From Monoraphidium neglectum (Eukaryota > Chlorophyta > Chlorophyceae > Sphaeropleales > Selenastraceae), in NCBI RefSeq assembly GCF_000611645.1, contig NW_014012917.1, positions 1 to 21,486 on the forward strand: a stretch of DNA of 21,486 nt, in the 5' to 3' direction. The notes beneath the pieces were generated by a model, which had not been told where the DNA came from, did no database searches, and saw only the letters and a program-made list of their open reading frames with translations. Of the stretch, positions 20,001 through 21,486 are shown piece after piece. Numbering within the stretch: position 1 is the first letter of the stretch; every line of letters starts with the position of its first letter. The position numbers and the translations under genes were made by a program.

Positions 20001-21043
20001 CCGGCACAGGGGTGGGATCGTCCGCCTGCTCACATGGCAGCGCCACCACAGGGACTCCCCGCTGGCGTCCAGGATGCGCAGCGACCTGATGGGGTCCCCT
20101 TTTGGCGGCTCCACCTATTGGCCAGCAAGAAGATGTACCGTAACGGAGAGTAGGGAAAAGTCCGGTATTTCACATCGGCAAGACCTGCCGCACCGCCGCA
20201 GCCAGGCACATCACACATATTTGCCACCAGGTCCTTGCAGCTGAGTGCTGCTGCGGCTACATATGGAGATAAGGAGCTCCATTTGCCTGTTATAATGGAC
20301 ACACTTTGACTCCTATTTGCAGGCGTCGACATGATCACCTTGATGACATCAGCACCAAAGTAGCCCAGCACCGCACCGCAGAAATTCCCTGGGGCCATTG
20401 ATGTGGGTTCAAATCAGATGCAGCTTGCCCTGGTGAAGAGCAAAGCGACAGCCTAGGCATCATGTGGCGCCTAGGCGCCGCGTTTTGTGCATGTTGGCTT
20501 CAACGCGCCGGCCAATACACCCACACCAGGGCTGCAATGGCAATGCGCCCACCTGCCACCACCTGCCCAAGGTCCAGCACCTGTTGGAGGAGGGAGGAGG
20601 CGGGGTCTTTTGCTCAACGTGGAGGCGCACGCACGTGCATTAGCTGCTGCACTGCATGACGCTCCCGCTGCAAATCGGCTACCCACAGCTGCAGTCATGC
20701 AATGGACGTTCGCCGCACGACCGACGCAGCGGCCGAATGCTCAGGCTTGCGCGCTGCATTATCAACGGCACAGGTGCATCAGAATCCCAGCACTGATGAA
20801 ACTGCGGACCACCAATGTACATAGGGTACATGTGGTGGGCGGCGTTGCATGATTGCATTTGCCGTCCACGACCAAAGTACGAAAGTGGCACACCTTGACT
20901 CCCACGAGCGGCCCGCTCGGAGGCGGTTCATCGAGTGGTTCATGTGCCTGTTGGCTGATGAAGCACCGCAGCAGTGCCCCTCGTGGATGGGGCGGAATGC
21001 TGCTGGGAACAAGAAGCCCGCGGGCTCCGTACTGCAGCAGCAT
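17043..21043 (-). CDS. Family III (CaiB/BaiF) acyl-CoA transferase, likely mitochondrial
   Basis: Moves CoA between carboxylic acids; the exact substrates cannot be read here. Thirteen exons: 21043-20894, 20580-20553, 20388-20339, 20114-20034, 19759-19664, 19479-19400, 19142-19135, 18986-18896, 18665-18573, 18466-18324, 18160-18069, 17936-17836, 17469-17043; 1440 nt, 479 aa plus TGA, all GT-AG. Family blocks in order: GPLVGVKVLDLGQVVAG (about 44-60), LGYFGADVIKVEPPKGDPIR, NKRCVAIDLHKSEG, NFRPGVMEKWGL, YTRISGYGQTGP (157-169), RPNISLGDTLAGLHGAFGA with the likely catalytic Asp206, GQVVDASISESIFNMLES, VVIGGNGDSVYSRLM (289-303) and GRPEMTAASERYSTNPKR, then the C-terminal LGHHTEEVL block. The first 30 residues (MLLQYGARGLLVPSS...) have Arg and no acid, fitting a mitochondrial presequence. 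Human SUGCT (glutarate CoA-transferase) has a similar layout, but the GGNGDS region looks to me closer to bacterial CaiB/BaiF proteins. An Ala/Gly-rich insert fills about 382-422. Confidence 0.93.
17690..17830. repeat. CA-rich then GA-rich low-complexity stretch in an intron
   Basis: From about 17700 to 17765 the plus strand is degenerate ACAC/ACGC repeat; from about 17770 to 17830 it is GAGA-rich. It lies in intron 12 of the CoA-transferase (17470-17835), so the transcript starts the intron with a CU-rich and then a GU-rich segment. Confidence 0.8.
19135..19142 (-). other. 8-nt microexon (exon 7 of the CoA-transferase)
   Basis: Exon 6 ends ...ATC AG and exon 8 begins GC CAG ACA GGG. Direct joining loses the frame and the conserved Ser-Gly-Tyr. 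The eight bases TGGATATG, preceded by CCCACAG and followed by GTGAGC, restore Ile-Ser-Gly-Tyr-Gly-Gln-Thr-Gly-Pro exactly, with correct phases on both sides. Confidence 0.88.
20553..20580 (-). other. 28-nt exon 2 of the CoA-transferase
   Basis: The exon codes for VLDLGQVVA plus the first base of Gly60. It sits between a pyrimidine-rich acceptor (CCTCCAACAG) and the donor G|GTGGGC. It links the exon 1 end PLVGVK to the exon 3 start NFCGAVLGY, which is the usual N-terminal block of the family. Confidence 0.9.
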
Positions 21044-21486
21044 GGCTTCACCTAGCTGGGTGTGAAGGGCTTGATTGAGTTTCGGTGAATGAATGAGCAA
21101 GCGACAGAACCATTGCTACCTTCGGGTGTGAAGCGGATGAGTGCGCCGCTGTTGCTGCTCGCGCTGCTCTTGCTGCAGAGTCGGTGTGCACAGGCGGCCG
21201 GCGAGTGCGGCGCACCACTCTCATTGCAAGATGATGCTGTGTGAGTGACTGAGAGCATAATTGTGCCTCTATCTCAAACGGGAGATCCCAAGGCAAGGGC
21301 GAAAGGCAAGTCAACCGCGTGCTGGCGCTTCATGGGATGGTGCCATGAAAGCATCTGCCTCCCCGAAAACTCCCCCCGAGGCGCACACCTAAAGCACGCA
21401 GCCCAGGCGACTAAACCCCTCGCAGACCCTGCCCGGCGCACAAAACAACCTCACAAACCTACTTGCGCCCCCCATCGGCCCCCGCG
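21044..21486. other. 5' flank of the CoA-transferase; no further gene recognised
   Basis: The first 100-200 nt must hold the 5' UTR and promoter of the CoA-transferase. From about 21355 to the edge the plus strand is rich in short C runs separated by A-containing spacers, like the CUL4 intron at 330-545. It could be intron or UTR of another gene beyond the edge. No supported ORF, TATA box or poly(A) signal was seen. Confidence 0.5.

Noticed and set aside
20471..20698. A presequence-like ORF (MTAAVGSRFAAGASC...) as the first exon of the CoA-transferase
   Set aside because: It looks like a transit peptide, but its frame does not join VLDLGQVV. The exon ending PLVGVK at 20894 joins in phase and supplies the family's usual residues before VLDL.
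1..21486. Mobile elements, CRISPR arrays, tRNAs and viral genes
   Set aside because: I looked for terminal repeats, transposase or reverse transcriptase motifs, regular repeat-spacer units and tRNA-like T-loops and found none I can support by eye.

Overview
The window looks like nuclear DNA from a green alga (Chlorophyta, probably a GC-rich chlorophycean). Four things point there. The DNA is very GC-rich, and the genes are split into many short exons. The putative poly(A) signals are TGTAA, as in chlorophytes. One gene encodes cytochrome c6A, a protein of the green lineage. One gene carries long pure CAG (polyglutamine) tracts. No tool was run: every exon model was built by reading the minus strand, keeping reading frames continuous across GT-AG (once GC-AG) introns, and comparing with remembered protein families.

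Five genes lie in tandem, all on the minus strand. Read in transcription order from the right edge they are: (1) a family III (CaiB/BaiF) CoA-transferase with a likely mitochondrial leader, 13 exons, 21043 to 17043, 479 aa; (2) a 1362-aa glutamine-rich, low-complexity and probably nuclear protein of unknown function, 2 exons, 16119 to 11844; (3) thylakoid-lumen cytochrome c6A, 5 exons, about 11312 to 10126, 181 aa; (4) mitochondrial citrate synthase, 11 exons, 9353 to 5427, 471 aa with all three catalytic residues; (5) the first nine exons (422 residues) of cullin-4, 3671 to 553, whose C-terminal half lies beyond the left edge. For the four genes that end inside the window the exon sums are exact multiples of three with no internal stop.

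The stretches between genes (3672-5426, 9354-10125, 11313-11843, 16120-17042, 21044-21486) hold UTR and promoter DNA, homopolymer G runs and putative poly(A) signals. I found no convincing extra protein gene, tRNA, mobile element or CRISPR array. The genes do not form a pathway: they serve ubiquitin ligation, the TCA cycle, a lumenal redox protein, an unknown nuclear-type protein and acyl-CoA metabolism. Their common orientation is simply a co-oriented cluster.

The most notable points are an 8-nt microexon inside a conserved CoA-transferase motif, a 28-nt exon in the same gene, a GC-AG intron in CUL4, the c6A hallmarks, and the uncharacterised polyglutamine protein.
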